DNA from: JALZVT01 sp964634815
GTDB taxonomy: Bacteria > Pseudomonadota > Gammaproteobacteria > Pseudomonadales > Azotimanducaceae
NCBI GenBank assembly: GCA_964634815.1
Contig: CAZWMD010000005.1
Coordinates: 62,001-126,000, forward strand
DNA length: 64,000 nt
Direction of reading: 5' to 3'
Shown here one piece after another: positions 42,975 through 51,684 of the stretch. Under the pieces are notes generated by a model. It had not been told where the DNA came from. It made no database searches and saw nothing but the letters and a program-made list of their open reading frames with translations. Position 1 is the first letter of the stretch. Every line of letters starts with the position of its first letter. A program made the translations under genes and the position numbers.

Positions 42975-44522
42975 CTAGTTTTCTCCGCGCATAATCGTTG
43001 GCAACTGATCGATGACATCCGCAGCAAGCAGGCTGTGTTCAGACATTGTCGCCGCAGCAAGGTCACCGGCGGCCGCGTGAAACTGTACGGCACGCGCCAC
43101 CCAATAGGTATCCAGCGTTTGTTGCGCCACAACCCCAGCTACTATCCCGGCGAGGACATCCCCCATGCCGGCCGTTGCCATGCCTGGATTGCCCAGAGCA
43201 CACACGTATTTCAGTCCTGAACAATCTGCTACGAGTGAACCGGGACCCTTCAATACGGCTATGCAGTTAAAGCGCACAGCTAACTCGCACACCGCTCCCA
43301 CCGGATCTGCCTCGATGTCTTTCACGACACACCCAAGCAGCCGCGCCGCTTCTCCGGGGTGGGGCGTGATCACCGACCGCTGCGGTAATGGCGCACCAGC
43401 AGACACAAGATTCAACGCATCGGCGTCGACAATCGCCGCACTGACTGCATGTTGACCTGATTCACTCGACCGGTTCATCGTGTCAACAGCAGCCGCATAA
43501 AGTTGTTCGCCCCACGCGCTTTGACCGAGACCGGGCCCGACAAGCAATACCGATGCGGGCTCGAGGAGTTGAAGAGCCGCCAACTTGCTATCCACATCCT
43601 GGGCCATCAGTTCCGGCCGGCGTGCCAAAAAACCAGGAACATGTAGCGCGCGGGTACCCACGGATACCAGGCCCGCACCGATGCGCAGCGCCGCCTCGGC
43701 GGCCAGCAATGCGGCACCACCGCCACCATGGTCTCCCGCCAGAACGGCGACGTGACCAAACTGATTCTTATAGGCCAGAGGATTGCGAGGCGGTAAGGGG
43801 TCAACCGGCCTGGCCAGGACAGGGCAACCCTGTGTCAGATCCCCGGTGGCCACTGTCTGGATCAGCCGTTGAACATCAACACCCAGGTTCTCCAGAACAA
43901 TCTGCCCCGCACACCCTGGACCTCGTCCGGTAAGAAGACCAAGCTTCATGCCAATGAAAGTTACCGTCAACGCGCTGCGCACTAAAGCCCCGGCGGCAGC
44001 GCCATTGTCTGCGTTGAGACCAGACGGCACATCAAGCGCAACAACATTGAGTTCCTTGCTGTTAAGCCAGTCTATGGCATTGGCGATATCGGGTCTCGGC
44101 GCCCCCTGCAGGCCAGTGCCAAGCAGCCCATCAACAACAATCATCGACTGCGCATGCTCAGGCGCATCCAGGCCCAAACTATCGATCGCCTCGCGATCAA
44201 CGAGGACATCACCAACCCCACGAGCCAATGCCCAATCTCGGGCGGCGGCAGCCTCACCCCGAAAATCTTCCGGATCGCCTGTAACCTGCCACAGATAAAC
44301 TTGCCAGCCCGCTGCCAGAGCCGCGCCGGCGACGACCCAGGCATCCCCCCCGTTGTTGCCCTTGCCGGCGAGCACAAGCAGCGATCGTGCTGCGTCATAG
44401 TGCGCGCCAATCTGCTGAAATGCAGAAAAGCCCGCTCGCAACATCAGATCAAATCCGCCAATGCCCTGGGACTGGGCGGCCAGATCGAGAGCTTTTGACT
44501 GAGCAGAGGTATAAGCATGCAT
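42975..44522 (-). CDS. nnr: Bifunctional NAD(P)H-hydrate repair enzyme Nnr
   Basis: Repairs damaged NAD(P)H hydrates. The N-terminal half is the epimerase (AGKGNNGGDAWVVA, VVDGLLGTGLQG) and the C-terminal half the ADP-dependent dehydratase of the ribokinase-like fold (GDHGGGGAALLAAEAALRIG, VITPHPGEAARLL, GMGDVLAGIVAG). At 515 residues it is full length. The ATG lies exactly 6 bases after a perfect TATAAT on the minus strand, so its mRNA may lack a leader. Divergent from queG, first of the nnr-tsaE-amiB-mutL run. Confidence 0.95.
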   Translation of the reverse strand: MHAYTSAQSKALDLAAQSQGIGGFDLMLRAGFSAFQQIGAHYDAARSLLVLAGKGNNGGDAWVVAGAALAAGWQVYLWQVTGDPEDFRGEAAAARDWALARGVGDVLVDREAIDSLGLDAPEHAQSMIVVDGLLGTGLQGAPRPDIANAIDWLNSKELNVVALDVPSGLNADNGAAAGALVRSALTVTFIGMKLGLLTGRGPGCAGQIVLENLGVDVQRLIQTVATGDLTQGCPVLARPVDPLPPRNPLAYKNQFGHVAVLAGDHGGGGAALLAAEAALRIGAGLVSVGTRALHVPGFLARRPELMAQDVDSKLAALQLLEPASVLLVGPGLGQSAWGEQLYAAAVDTMNRSSESGQHAVSAAIVDADALNLVSAGAPLPQRSVITPHPGEAARLLGCVVKDIEADPVGAVCELAVRFNCIAVLKGPGSLVADCSGLKYVCALGNPGMATAGMGDVLAGIVAGVVAQQTLDTYWVARAVQFHAAAGDLAAATMSEHSLLAADVIDQLPTIMRGEN

Positions 44523-44528
44523 ACAGGG

Positions 44529-44536
44529 ATTATACT
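44529..44536. promoter_or_regulatory. Overlapping divergent -10 elements of nnr and queG
   Basis: Within the 20-base spacer the minus strand reads TATAAT (44534-44529) and the plus strand TATACT (44531-44536). Each is followed by six bases and then the ATG of nnr (44522) or queG (44543). A start seven bases after the -10 would put the first transcribed base at the A of each ATG, giving leaderless mRNAs. Neither start has a Shine-Dalgarno sequence. The -35 regions are weak. Confidence 0.55.
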
Positions 44537-44542
44537 GTAGCC

Positions 44543-45637
44543 ATGCCGAATCAACCCCAGCTCACAAGTATTCGCCGCTGGGCTCAGGAACTCGGTTTCC
44601 AGGACATTGGTGTCAGCGACCTGGACCTGTCTGATTACAAAGTCCATTTGGAGCGTTATCTGGAACGTGGTTTCCATGGCGACATGGGTTATCTGGCACG
44701 CAACAAGCTGAAACGTCTAAACCCTGCGGAACTTGTACCAGATACCGCCAGAGTTATCAGCGCAAGGATGAACTACCTGCCACCCGGCACCCAGCCCCTG
44801 AAAATCCTGGACGACCCCAGTCTTGGCTACATCTCGCGCTACGCGCTCGGTCGCGACTATCACAAGGTCTTGCGTAAACGTCTCGGACAGTTGGCCGCGC
44901 GCATCAATACAAACTTTGGTCACAACGCCGCCAGCCCACCGGCCGCACTACGAGCGTTCACCGATTCTGCCCCGGTGTTGGAGAAAGCGCTGGCAGAAAA
45001 GGCAGGGCTCGGCTGGATTGGCAAACACACACTGCTACTTAACGAGGACGTCGGCTCCTGGTTTTTCCTGGGTGAGGTCTTCACCAGCCTGGATTTGCCA
45101 GTGACAAACTCAACGCCACAGAGCAAGCACGGCTCAACCGAAGTCGGTCGCTGCGGCAACTGCAAGGCATGCATTACGGTGTGCCCTACTGATGCCATTG
45201 TCGGGCCACAAGAACTGGACGCACGCCGCTGCATCTCTTATCTGACGATCGAAAATAAGGGCGCAATACCTCAGGAATTTCGCAAACAAATGGGTAACAG
45301 AGTATTCGGCTGTGACGATTGCCAATTGTTTTGTCCTTGGAACAGATCCACAACCGAAACAGAAGAAGCAGACTTTACCCCTCGAAACAAACTCGATCAG
45401 ACCAGTCTCGTGAAGCTCTTCGAGTGGACTTGCGATGAGTTCGAGCAAAACACCCGAGGCTCAGCCATTAGGCGAATCAGTTTCGATCAGTGGCAACGCA
45501 ATCTGGCCATTGGCCTCGGCAACGGTCCATTTTCCCATGCCGCGGTGGCAGCACTGCGTGCGCGCCAGGGACAGGCCTCTGCTCTGGTAAAAGAGCATAT
45601 CGACTGGGCACTTGATGAGCTGATAAAAAAATCCTGA
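44543..45637 (+). CDS. queG: Epoxyqueuosine reductase QueG
   Basis: Cobalamin-dependent iron-sulfur enzyme that makes queuosine in the last step at tRNA position 34. The 364-residue protein has the QueG start region (FQDIGVSDLDLSD, RGFHGDMGYLARN) and two [4Fe-4S] motifs, CGNCKACITVCPTDAI and CDDCQLFCPWN, with CISYLTIENKGAIP between them. The ATG at 44543 is chosen because family sequence begins there; the open frame extends 52 codons upstream into nnr. Confidence 0.97.
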   Translation: MPNQPQLTSIRRWAQELGFQDIGVSDLDLSDYKVHLERYLERGFHGDMGYLARNKLKRLNPAELVPDTARVISARMNYLPPGTQPLKILDDPSLGYISRYALGRDYHKVLRKRLGQLAARINTNFGHNAASPPAALRAFTDSAPVLEKALAEKAGLGWIGKHTLLLNEDVGSWFFLGEVFTSLDLPVTNSTPQSKHGSTEVGRCGNCKACITVCPTDAIVGPQELDARRCISYLTIENKGAIPQEFRKQMGNRVFGCDDCQLFCPWNRSTTETEEADFTPRNKLDQTSLVKLFEWTCDEFEQNTRGSAIRRISFDQWQRNLAIGLGNGPFSHAAVAALRARQGQASALVKEHIDWALDELIKKS

Positions 45638-45644
45638 TCAGTCA

Positions 45645-46184
45645 CTAGTCGAGCTTGAAGAAGTGCTCGCGATAGAACTTGAGTTCTTCGATTGATTCGC
45701 GGATATCCGCCAACGCAAGATGCTCATTTTTCTTGGTAAAGCCATTAAGCATCTCTGGCCGCCAGCGCCTGGCGATCTCCTTGATCGAGCTGACGTCAAT
45801 CAGTCGATAATGGAAGAAATTCTCTAACTGCTGCATGTGTCGAGCGAGAAAGCGGCGATCCTGCCAAATTGTGTTGCCACACAAGGGTGCCTTGCCATGC
45901 TCCACATACTGCTCAAGAAAGCGCAGCGTCATGGCTTCAGCCTCTTTGATATCTACGCTGTCCTCGCGCACGCGCTTAAGCAACCCGGAAGCGGTGTGGT
46001 GCGACGTATTCCACTCATCCATGCCATCAAGCAGCGCATCCGGTGCCTTAATGGCAAACACCGGTCCTTCTGCAATGGTCTCAAGGTCACCATCGGTAAC
46101 AATGGTGGCTATTTCAATGATGGTGTCGCGATCCGGGTCCAAGCCCGTCATCTCGAGATCGATCCAAACCAGGGGGCTTGCCAT
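45645..46184 (-). CDS. orn: Oligoribonuclease
   Basis: DEDDh 3'-5' exoribonuclease that finishes RNA decay by cleaving dinucleotides, including pGpG from c-di-GMP turnover. The 179 residues carry IDLEMTGLDPDRDTIIEIA (DE), NTIWQDRRFLARHM and HLALADIRESI (the last His and Asp). Normal length. It is convergent with queG, 7 bases apart. Confidence 0.97.
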   Translation of the reverse strand: MASPLVWIDLEMTGLDPDRDTIIEIATIVTDGDLETIAEGPVFAIKAPDALLDGMDEWNTSHHTASGLLKRVREDSVDIKEAEAMTLRFLEQYVEHGKAPLCGNTIWQDRRFLARHMQQLENFFHYRLIDVSSIKEIARRWRPEMLNGFTKKNEHLALADIRESIEELKFYREHFFKLD

Positions 46185-46348
46185 GAATTTCCTTTTCTCA
46201 TCCGCTTTATGCGCGGAAATTGCTTTTCTTGTCGCACCAACTCATTTAGCACTGACGCTAAACCGCAGCTATCTAGAGTTGCCTTCGACGACTATTATTA
46301 CTCGCCTGGCCAATCAAGGGCTGAAATGATTTAACCGCAGGCAATCAA

Positions 46349-47212
46349 ATGAGCGCACAAATTTTCTCTGAACAGCTGATTTCCGCAACCGGGAATACAG
46401 CAATGTTCAACGATTCGTTGATTGTACATGTGAGCAGCCCCGAGGCCTTTGCGTCAGCGCACATCCCAGGCGCTGTGTTGCTCACCCCCATGGAACTTGT
46501 GTCTGGTGAACCTCCTGCGACCGGCAAAATTGCGCCACCACAGCGCCTGGCAGGTTCGCTCGAACGGCTGGGTTACCGTCCTGAACAGAACATCGTGGTT
46601 TACGATGACGAGGGCGGAGGCTGGGCTGGCAGATTCATCTGGACTCTGGAGGTTATTGGCCACAAGAATTGGCAATACCTCGACGGCGGCCTGCACGCCT
46701 GGGCTGCCAGCGGCGGCGAACTGGCAACCGGACACGCCTCCGGGTCCGATAACCCGTCTTCCACACTGCAGATCCAATACGATGAACGTCTTATCGCCAA
46801 CTGCGACGATCTGATCGATGCTGTGACACGGAGCGACCCTAAGCTCGCGATCTGGGACGCACGCTCACGGGCAGAACATCTGGGCCAGCGCAGCGGCTCC
46901 GCCCGCGCCGGACGGATACCTGGAAGTGCCCACATGGATTGGCTGGATGTCATGGACCGGACCAACAATCTGTGTCTGCGCAAAGACTTGCCCGAGTGTC
47001 TGGCAGCCCGTGGCCTAACCGCAGACAAAAAGCTGGTGGTGCACTGTCAGACACATCATCGTTCCGGACTCGCTTACCTGGCTGCCCGGTTATTGAATTT
47101 CCCGGACGTACAGGGGTATGACGGTTCCTGGAGCGAATGGGGGAATCGCGAAGACACACCCATCGAAACCGGCGTGCCCGCTCAGGCGAATAATACGGAC
47201 GATCCTCAATGA
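46349..47212 (+). CDS. Sulfurtransferase (tandem rhodanese domains)
   Basis: A 287-residue protein of the thiosulfate/3-mercaptopyruvate sulfurtransferase type with two rhodanese domains. The first (about 12-125) lacks the cysteine; the second has the active-site loop CQTHHRSG with the nucleophilic Cys. Features such as YDDEGGGWAGRFIWTLE and WDARSRAEHLGQ support the call. Its stop overlaps the psd start by 4 bases, the pairing I recall from Pseudomonas PA4956-PA4957. The natural sulfur donor cannot be read from sequence. Confidence 0.9.
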   Translation: MSAQIFSEQLISATGNTAMFNDSLIVHVSSPEAFASAHIPGAVLLTPMELVSGEPPATGKIAPPQRLAGSLERLGYRPEQNIVVYDDEGGGWAGRFIWTLEVIGHKNWQYLDGGLHAWAASGGELATGHASGSDNPSSTLQIQYDERLIANCDDLIDAVTRSDPKLAIWDARSRAEHLGQRSGSARAGRIPGSAHMDWLDVMDRTNNLCLRKDLPECLAARGLTADKKLVVHCQTHHRSGLAYLAARLLNFPDVQGYDGSWSEWGNREDTPIETGVPAQANNTDDPQ

Positions 47213-48051
47213 GCTCTGGCTTTGTAACTTTGCAAAAGTTATTGCCCAAACCGCTGATTTCGCGGTTTATGGGGTGGCTGGCGGCAAGCGAATGGACCTG
47301 GGTCAAAGGCCCGTTCATCGCGATCTTCATGCGCGCTTATAACATCTCACTGCAAGAGGCCGAGCGCGATTCCGCGGCCCAGTACTTAAGCTTCAATGAC
47401 TTCTTTACCCGGGCCCTGGCTGAAGGAGTCCGTCCTCTGGAGGGCGGAGAGAACATCCTCATATCACCCGTAGATGGCTACGTGAGCGAGTTGGGCGCAA
47501 TCGAAAACGGCAAACTCATGCAGGCCAAAGGGGTGTACTACAGCGCCGCTGATCTACTTGGCGATTCCGAACTGGCTGACAGTTTTGTCGGCGGATCATT
47601 TATCACGCTGTACCTGGCGCCGGCCAACTATCATCGCATTCACGCACCTTCCAACGGAGTTTTGAAACGCACAATCGCCCTGCCGGGAGAGCTATTTTCG
47701 GTCAACGCCACAACCGCCACTCATCTGCCAAACCTTTTCGCACGCAACGAACGGCTGACATGCGTCTACGAGTCTGACCAGGGACCTGCGGCGATCGTCT
47801 TTGTTGGTGCACTCATCGTTGCCAGCATAGAAACGGTTTGGCCGGACGCAACGTCGCCTTACCAGAAAATCGAAGACCGGGAACACGATTGGTCTTTCGA
47901 GCAAGGCGATGAGATGGGGCGTTTTCTGCTTGGCTCTACTGTGGTTCTTTGCTTACCCGAAGGGGTTGAATTTGATCCCGGATTAACCCCCGGCAGCGAG
48001 GTTCGAATGGGCATGCGAATGGGTTGGTTTGACAGGGAAAAGACGGCCTAA
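47209..48051 (+). CDS. psd: Phosphatidylserine decarboxylase
   Basis: Makes phosphatidylethanolamine, the main membrane lipid. The proenzyme cleaves itself at the LGST motif (FLLGSTVVLC), turning Ser243 into the pyruvoyl prosthetic group. The catalytic DGYVSELGAIENGKLMQAKG and APANYHRIHAP segments are intact and the 280-residue size is usual. Coupled to the sulfurtransferase gene by an ATGA overlap; convergent with epmA, 5 bases apart. Confidence 0.97.
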   Translation: MSSGFVTLQKLLPKPLISRFMGWLAASEWTWVKGPFIAIFMRAYNISLQEAERDSAAQYLSFNDFFTRALAEGVRPLEGGENILISPVDGYVSELGAIENGKLMQAKGVYYSAADLLGDSELADSFVGGSFITLYLAPANYHRIHAPSNGVLKRTIALPGELFSVNATTATHLPNLFARNERLTCVYESDQGPAAIVFVGALIVASIETVWPDATSPYQKIEDREHDWSFEQGDEMGRFLLGSTVVLCLPEGVEFDPGLTPGSEVRMGMRMGWFDREKTA

Positions 48052-48056
48052 GCTGG

Positions 48057-48956
48057 CTAACGCCTGGACCAACTAAACGCCTGAACCTCCGCAATCGAAT
48101 CTGCACCGGTACGTAGCATAAGCAATCGATCAACCCCCACGGCCACCCCGGCACATTCCGGCAAGCCCGCATCTATTGCCGCAAGCAGCGCCTGATCGGG
48201 TTCAATAGTCGGTCGATTTTTGGCCGCCCGGTGCTGGTTATCGATCTCAAATCGAGCGCGATGAGCTCGAGCATCCGTCAATTCGAAATAGCCGTTCGCC
48301 ACCTCGATGCCATCTATGATCAACTCAAACCGCCGAGCTATGGTCGTATCCTCAGGATCCAGCCGCGCAAGCACAGCGTGTCGGGCGGGATAATCCACCA
48401 CAAAATGTCTGCCCCTACCCAGGGTTTCAAGGGCCCGAACCAGACGCAGATCTTCCTGGTCCGCAGCCATGACATCGGCCAGTTCAGCCGCGCTCAGCGT
48501 TCCACGCTCCAGCACCGCCGAATAGCTATGGGTTTTATATTCCCCGGGACCCAGCAACTCATTCACCAGTTGCTCAAGTTCTGCCATGAGCATTCGGTCA
48601 TCGAACCCCAATCGATACCACTCGAGCATCGTAAACTCGGGGTTATGCAGTGCGCCCTGTTCGTCGGCTCGAAAGACCGCCCCCAGGGTGTAGTTATCGC
48701 CAACCCCACTGGCCAACAGGCGTTTCTGATGATATTCCGTGGAGGTCTGCAAATAGCCATGCAAGGTTTCGCCAGAACGAACGGCCAGGGCCTCGATCTC
48801 TGGGTCTGTGACCGTGGCCTTGCCCAGCAACGGAGTCTGCACCTCGAGGACCTGACGACGGGCAAAAAACTCACGTATTTGAGCCAACATCTGGCCCCGG
48901 TTGTGCAAGTGCTGAACGACTGCCGAAGGTCGCCAGTCGCCGACGGGTTCAGACAT
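48057..48956 (-). CDS. epmA: EF-P-(R)-beta-lysine ligase EpmA
   Basis: Class II lysyl-tRNA synthetase paralogue without an anticodon domain that attaches beta-lysine to Lys34 of EF-P. The 299-residue length and motifs (EVQTPLLGKATVTDPEIE, FRADEQGALHNPEFTMLEWY, CAGVAVGVDRLLML) are those of EpmA/PoxA. Its ATG overlaps the efp stop by one base, so enzyme and substrate are co-translated. The mutase EpmB is not in this window. Confidence 0.96.
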   Translation of the reverse strand: MSEPVGDWRPSAVVQHLHNRGQMLAQIREFFARRQVLEVQTPLLGKATVTDPEIEALAVRSGETLHGYLQTSTEYHQKRLLASGVGDNYTLGAVFRADEQGALHNPEFTMLEWYRLGFDDRMLMAELEQLVNELLGPGEYKTHSYSAVLERGTLSAAELADVMAADQEDLRLVRALETLGRGRHFVVDYPARHAVLARLDPEDTTIARRFELIIDGIEVANGYFELTDARAHRARFEIDNQHRAAKNRPTIEPDQALLAAIDAGLPECAGVAVGVDRLLMLRTGADSIAEVQAFSWSRR

Positions 48957-49522
48957 CAGGCCCGACTGACGTACTCACCGGTGCGGGTATCAATACGGAG
49001 CACCTCTCCAATATTGATGAACAATGGCACCTTTACCACCGCCCCGGTGGAGAGAGTCGCAGGCTTGGTGCCACCCTGAGCGGTATCACCCTTAAGACCC
49101 GGATCTGTTTCTGTCACCTCAAGCTCGACAAAGTTAGGCAGCTCAATGGCAATGGGATCGTCGTTCCAAAGGGTTACTTGACATGTATCTTGCTCTTTAA
49201 GCCAGTTTTTGGCCTCGCCAACGGCGGCGGCCGTGGCAGCTAACTGCTCGTAGGAGTCATCTTTCTTCATGAAGTGCCAAAATTCGCCGTCTGAGTAAAG
49301 AAACTCCATATCTGTCTCTAAAACGTCGGCAGCCTCAATCGATTCACCCGATTTGAAGGTTCGCTCCCAGACCCGACCACTCTTCAAATTGCGGAACTTC
49401 ACACGATTAAAGGCCTGCCCCTTACCCGGCTTCACAAATTCATTTTCGAGGATAGTGCAGGGTTCCCCCTCCAGCAGGACTTTGAGGCCAGAGCGGAATT
49501 CATTGGTGGAGTAATTTGCCAT
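48956..49522 (-). CDS. efp: Elongation factor P
   Basis: Rescues ribosomes stalled on polyproline. The 188-residue three-domain protein has the modified-loop sequence KPGKGQAF with Lys34 in place, the residue that EpmA modifies. Domain III is typical (GLKGDTAQGGTKPATLSTGA, then INIGEVLRIDTRTGEYVSRA). It precedes epmA with a one-base overlap and is divergent from the DUF1631 gene. Confidence 0.98.
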   Translation of the reverse strand: MANYSTNEFRSGLKVLLEGEPCTILENEFVKPGKGQAFNRVKFRNLKSGRVWERTFKSGESIEAADVLETDMEFLYSDGEFWHFMKKDDSYEQLAATAAAVGEAKNWLKEQDTCQVTLWNDDPIAIELPNFVELEVTETDPGLKGDTAQGGTKPATLSTGAVVKVPLFINIGEVLRIDTRTGEYVSRA

Positions 49523-49607
49523 TCGTGATCAGTCCGAGGTGTTTCCAAACGCCTCATGATACCCCCTAAAACCGGGCATACGACACACTCTGTAAAGCGC
49601 GATGCAC

Positions 49608-49613
49608 TATAAT
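49608..49613 (+). promoter_or_regulatory. Candidate -10 element of the DUF1631 gene
   Basis: A perfect TATAAT lies 25 bases before the ATG at 49639. The spacing for a -35 shows only a poor match, so activity may need a regulator. Confidence 0.4.
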
Positions 49614-49638
49614 GAGCGCAACAAAAGTCGGTTGAATC

Positions 49639-51537
49639 ATGGACGTCATTACTGCAGTAAAACTCACGACTCCCGCGGCAGACCTCAGCAAGCTATCGTT
49701 CTGCACGGCAAATGCACCAGCTCTAGCAGACTGGGTCGCGGGCCTGCCTATGGCAAATACCCAAAACACGGCTGATCAGCTGTTGAAGGCAACCGCCGAG
49801 GTGGCTCGCCTTAAGCAAACTTCTGGTGAGCGCATGCGATTGCTGGAACAGTTGCGGCCTACACTTGAATATATTTGCTCACGCCTGGATCGCTCTTCCA
49901 GTAGCTCCGATCATAGCGAGGAGCAGTCTATCCTCGCACAACGGTTACAGACCAACCTGACAATCGGCTACAAGGCGGTTATCAGAGACGCCAATCCGGC
50001 CAGCGTGGATGACCGCCGGGTTGTTACTCTTGCAAGCCATCGCACCATCGCAGATTTGTCGCGTACCCTGCTGCGAAGCTGCCAGCACTATGTTGCCCCA
50101 AGCCGCAACCTGTGGCTTGAGCTTAACCAGCTATACAGTCTCGCCGAGCGTATGGGCGTGGCCACTCACAATATTACCGATGACGAAAATCACTCGGTAA
50201 TGAACTTGAGCATCGCTGATCACTACATGCGATGTCTGCTGCTGGCGTCTTCGAAACCCAACCAGTTACGGCACCGACAGCTCACAGCAATTTTCAACGC
50301 GTTGGAACAGTGGGTGGGCTACACCAATATCGCGCCAACACCAGCTGAGTCGTTGTTCAGCATTGATCTCGATCAAGATCAGCCACCTCGCTACACCCGC
50401 CTGGTTGAGGATAAAACACTTCCGTCGTTGCGTGGTCTCAATACCGGTACCCTCGTGTATCAGCTAGAGGGCTACCTGAAAGGCATCGACACCGAGTTAC
50501 CGATCCCGGATTTTGTTGACGAGACTATCGTCAATCATCTGGCTTCATGTTGGGGTGAAATAGCAAAACGCGGCTTCAGGCGTGCACCCGCAAGCGGTCA
50601 AATGAAAATCGCGGTGGGCATGCGCGCGGTGCATTACTTTATTTCCGGCGGCGTAGATTTTGCGGAGCAACTCGGTAGCGCCGACGCCATGCTGTTAAAA
50701 GAAATCAACCCGTTTCTGGATACCTTCCAGCCCAATACATCAAGCAACCAGCCAAAATGGTCTTCCGAAGCTGGATCTCCACCTGGAATAGGCGGAACGG
50801 AAGCTATTGATCCGGGAGCCGCGTTAAGTGATTTCAGCGAACAGCGCGCCAAGGAACGTGCCCGCTTAGTGGAACAGAAAGAAAGAGCCAAACAGGCACG
50901 GATTGAAAGAAGGGCTCAGGCCGGCTTCAACTCAAATCCAGCCGAAGACTACAACCCGTTGCTGGATGAAGAACCTACAATCGAAACAGCAGATTTGCTG
51001 TACCCCTTTCATGAGGTTGGACTCGTTGACTCAAGCCCAGGCGGTTATTGCGTGAGTTGGGGGCCAGAGGCACCAACCAACATGCAGGCTGGCGACGTGC
51101 TGGCAGTACGCGAAGAACGCGACCAACGCTGGTGCATCGCTGTACTTAGATGGGTGCGCAAGGTCGAGGGTGTCACGCAAACCGGTTTGGAGCTAATGGC
51201 TCCAAGAGCGATACCTGTAGCGGTTCGTATTGTGCAGAAGAAAGGTGGGCCCACTGACTACACCAGGGCTCTATTGCTGCCAGAGCTGTCAGCTATCCGT
51301 CAGCCCGCTACGCTAATCACGCCAGCAATAATGTTTACTGAGCAGCAAAAAATACATTTGCAGCGTCAGGGCATTCAGGCAACGGCACAGTTGGCAGAAG
51401 AGCGACTTCGGACCGAGAGTTTTATCCAGTTCACATTCCGAATGCTGGATGGTTACTTGGAAAATTCCCAAATCGACCTCAACATCAGTTCCGCGTGGGA
51501 AGTGAGTGAGGACACCACCAGAACGGCTAATCGCTAG
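49639..51537 (+). CDS. DUF1631 family protein
   Basis: A 632-residue, mostly helical cytoplasmic protein of the DUF1631 family. A central linker is rich in Gln, Arg and Glu (about residues 390-435, with QRAKERARLVEQKERAKQAR). The C-terminal beta-rich region (GDVLAVREERDQRWCIAVLRWVRK) looks PilZ-like, though the usual PilZ RxxxR motif is not obvious. It sits just before the fimX-like gene, the same position as P. aeruginosa PA4958 as I recall. A role with FimX in type IV pilus control is inference from that. Confidence 0.82.
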   Translation: MDVITAVKLTTPAADLSKLSFCTANAPALADWVAGLPMANTQNTADQLLKATAEVARLKQTSGERMRLLEQLRPTLEYICSRLDRSSSSSDHSEEQSILAQRLQTNLTIGYKAVIRDANPASVDDRRVVTLASHRTIADLSRTLLRSCQHYVAPSRNLWLELNQLYSLAERMGVATHNITDDENHSVMNLSIADHYMRCLLLASSKPNQLRHRQLTAIFNALEQWVGYTNIAPTPAESLFSIDLDQDQPPRYTRLVEDKTLPSLRGLNTGTLVYQLEGYLKGIDTELPIPDFVDETIVNHLASCWGEIAKRGFRRAPASGQMKIAVGMRAVHYFISGGVDFAEQLGSADAMLLKEINPFLDTFQPNTSSNQPKWSSEAGSPPGIGGTEAIDPGAALSDFSEQRAKERARLVEQKERAKQARIERRAQAGFNSNPAEDYNPLLDEEPTIETADLLYPFHEVGLVDSSPGGYCVSWGPEAPTNMQAGDVLAVREERDQRWCIAVLRWVRKVEGVTQTGLELMAPRAIPVAVRIVQKKGGPTDYTRALLLPELSAIRQPATLITPAIMFTEQQKIHLQRQGIQATAQLAEERLRTESFIQFTFRMLDGYLENSQIDLNISSAWEVSEDTTRTANR

Positions 51538-51684
51538 CGACCCAAGAGAGGGTTTCAGGCACACAGCTTCACGCCTCTAAGGGGATAACACCCCAAGGAT
51601 CAGAATTATTTCGCAGCACTTAAAAACTGCCGCGAAAGTGACCGGAAAACAAAAGCCATAAATAGGCTTGATTAAGAGGACGAT

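Noticed and set aside
45835..46334. Long plus-strand open frames over orn
   Set aside because: They are antisense to a full-length, motif-complete oligoribonuclease and show no family sequence.
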